A stretch of 12,636 nt of DNA from Actinomycetes bacterium (lineage in GTDB: Bacteria > Actinomycetota > Acidimicrobiia > Acidimicrobiales > RAAP-2): positions 1 to 12,636 of the forward strand of contig JAJYYT010000021.1 in NCBI GenBank assembly GCA_021800645.1, written 5' to 3'. Below the pieces are notes generated by a model. That model had not been told where the DNA came from and did no database searches. It saw only the letters and a list, made by a program, of their open reading frames with translations. A program made the translations under genes and the position numbers. Positions within the stretch are counted from its first letter, which is position 1. Each line of letters starts with the position of its first letter. Positions 12,260 to 12,636 of this stretch are shown here, in pieces.

Positions 12260-12636
12260 TCAGTCGCCGCCAGCCCGATCGAGCGCCAGCAGGGCTGCGT
12301 TCACGATGGCCGGCGAGTCGATGTCGAAGTGACCGAAGAGCTCGCTCACCGAGCCGACCTGGCCGAAGCCATCGACGCCCAGCGGCACAACCTGCGCCCC
12401 GTGGACGGACCCGAGCCAGCTCAACGTCTGGGGCGCGCCGTCGTGAACCGTGACGATCGGCGCCTCGCGCTCGTGCGGGCGCAAGAGCCTGTCGACGTGG
12501 GTGGAGGAGGCGCTGCCCGAAGCCCCGTCGACCGCGTCGAGGAGCGACGACCGCCACGAGCGGTACAGGAGGTCCACGGAAGTGACGTCGATCACGTTGG
12601 CCGCCACACCTTCTGCCGCGAGCATCGCAGCCGCCT
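12260..12636 (-). CDS. Transketolase-fold C-terminal domain, probably pyruvate dehydrogenase E1 (AceE), partial
   Basis: The last 124 or so codons of a gene that enters from the right edge; the start is outside the window. The sequence AAEGVAANVIDVTSVDLLYRSW, then APIVTVHDGAPQTLSWLGSVHGAQVVPLGVDGFGQVGSVSELFGHFDIDSPAIVNAAL, follows the C-terminal (transketolase-C) domain of homodimeric pyruvate dehydrogenase E1. That enzyme uses thiamine diphosphate to decarboxylate pyruvate and acetylate the E2 lipoyl group. The VDGFGQ.GS..ELF pattern and the D...IVNAAL end favour AceE over transketolase or DXP synthase. However, the domain is shared and the ThDP-binding part is not visible, so another alpha-2 type 2-oxoacid dehydrogenase is possible. 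It converges with the alpha/beta hydrolase gene across an 88-bp gap. Confidence 0.68.
   Translation of the reverse strand, partial: AAAMLAAEGVAANVIDVTSVDLLYRSWRSSLLDAVDGASGSASSTHVDRLLRPHEREAPIVTVHDGAPQTLSWLGSVHGAQVVPLGVDGFGQVGSVSELFGHFDIDSPAIVNAALLALDRAGGD

Noticed and set aside
12241..12271. GGCGGCG/CGCCGCC inverted pair between the hydrolase and the AceE-like gene as a terminator
   Set aside because: The stem is only 7 bp with a 17-nt loop, has no T tract and includes the stop codon of the AceE-like gene. Such matches are common at this GC content.

Overview
The window is very GC-rich DNA with dense, mostly GTG/ATG-initiated genes. Several features suggest an actinobacterium (Actinomycetota): a MurA with Asp in place of the usual catalytic Cys, a GlpX-type (class II) fructose-1,6-bisphosphatase, a TreS plus maltokinase-type pair, and -10 boxes of the form TAnnnT placed exactly 7 nt before a start codon (leaderless transcription). 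I cannot name a genus. An early-branching actinobacterial class is possible but this is only inference. There are no rRNA or tRNA genes, insertion sequences, phage genes or CRISPR arrays.

Layout. (1) Positions 1-4872, minus strand: an apparent operon read murA, meaB, treS and then a maltokinase-like gene cut by the window edge. Two of the three junctions are 4-base stop/start overlaps and the third is a 23-bp gap. Peptidoglycan synthesis, a B12-enzyme GTPase chaperone and trehalose/maltose metabolism are thus transcribed together. (2) 4873-5051: divergent promoter region. (3) 5052-6059, plus: glpX, a gluconeogenic phosphatase. It overlaps by 8 bp the end of (4) an IclR-family regulator on the minus strand (6052-6861). 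(5) 6862-7055: divergent control region with direct and inverted repeats. (6) 7056-10402, plus: a class III aminotransferase, an HpnA-like sugar-nucleotide epimerase/reductase, a short ClpS-like adaptor and a two-CBS-domain protein, closely packed and probably one transcript. The IclR protein is a natural candidate regulator. (7) 10403-10598: a 16-bp tandem repeat and a strong GC hairpin between convergent genes. (8) 10599-11036, minus: a small heat-shock protein (Hsp20). A perfect CIRCE operator lies 136 bp upstream of its start and overlaps a promoter. (9) 11314-12171, plus: an alpha/beta hydrolase with a leaderless promoter. (10) 12260-12636, minus: the C-terminal end of a transketolase-fold enzyme, best matched to the homodimeric pyruvate dehydrogenase E1 (AceE).

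Points of most interest are the CIRCE-controlled hsp20, the ClpS-like protein whose N-degron pocket residues differ from canonical ClpS and which sits in an aminotransferase/HpnA operon, the recurrent -10-N7-start leaderless architecture, the Cys-to-Asp MurA, and a symmetric A-B-C-B-A 12-bp repeat array encoding the MeaB tail. I found no clear previously undescribed system. The nearest candidate is the IclR/aminotransferase/HpnA/ClpS-like/CBS locus.
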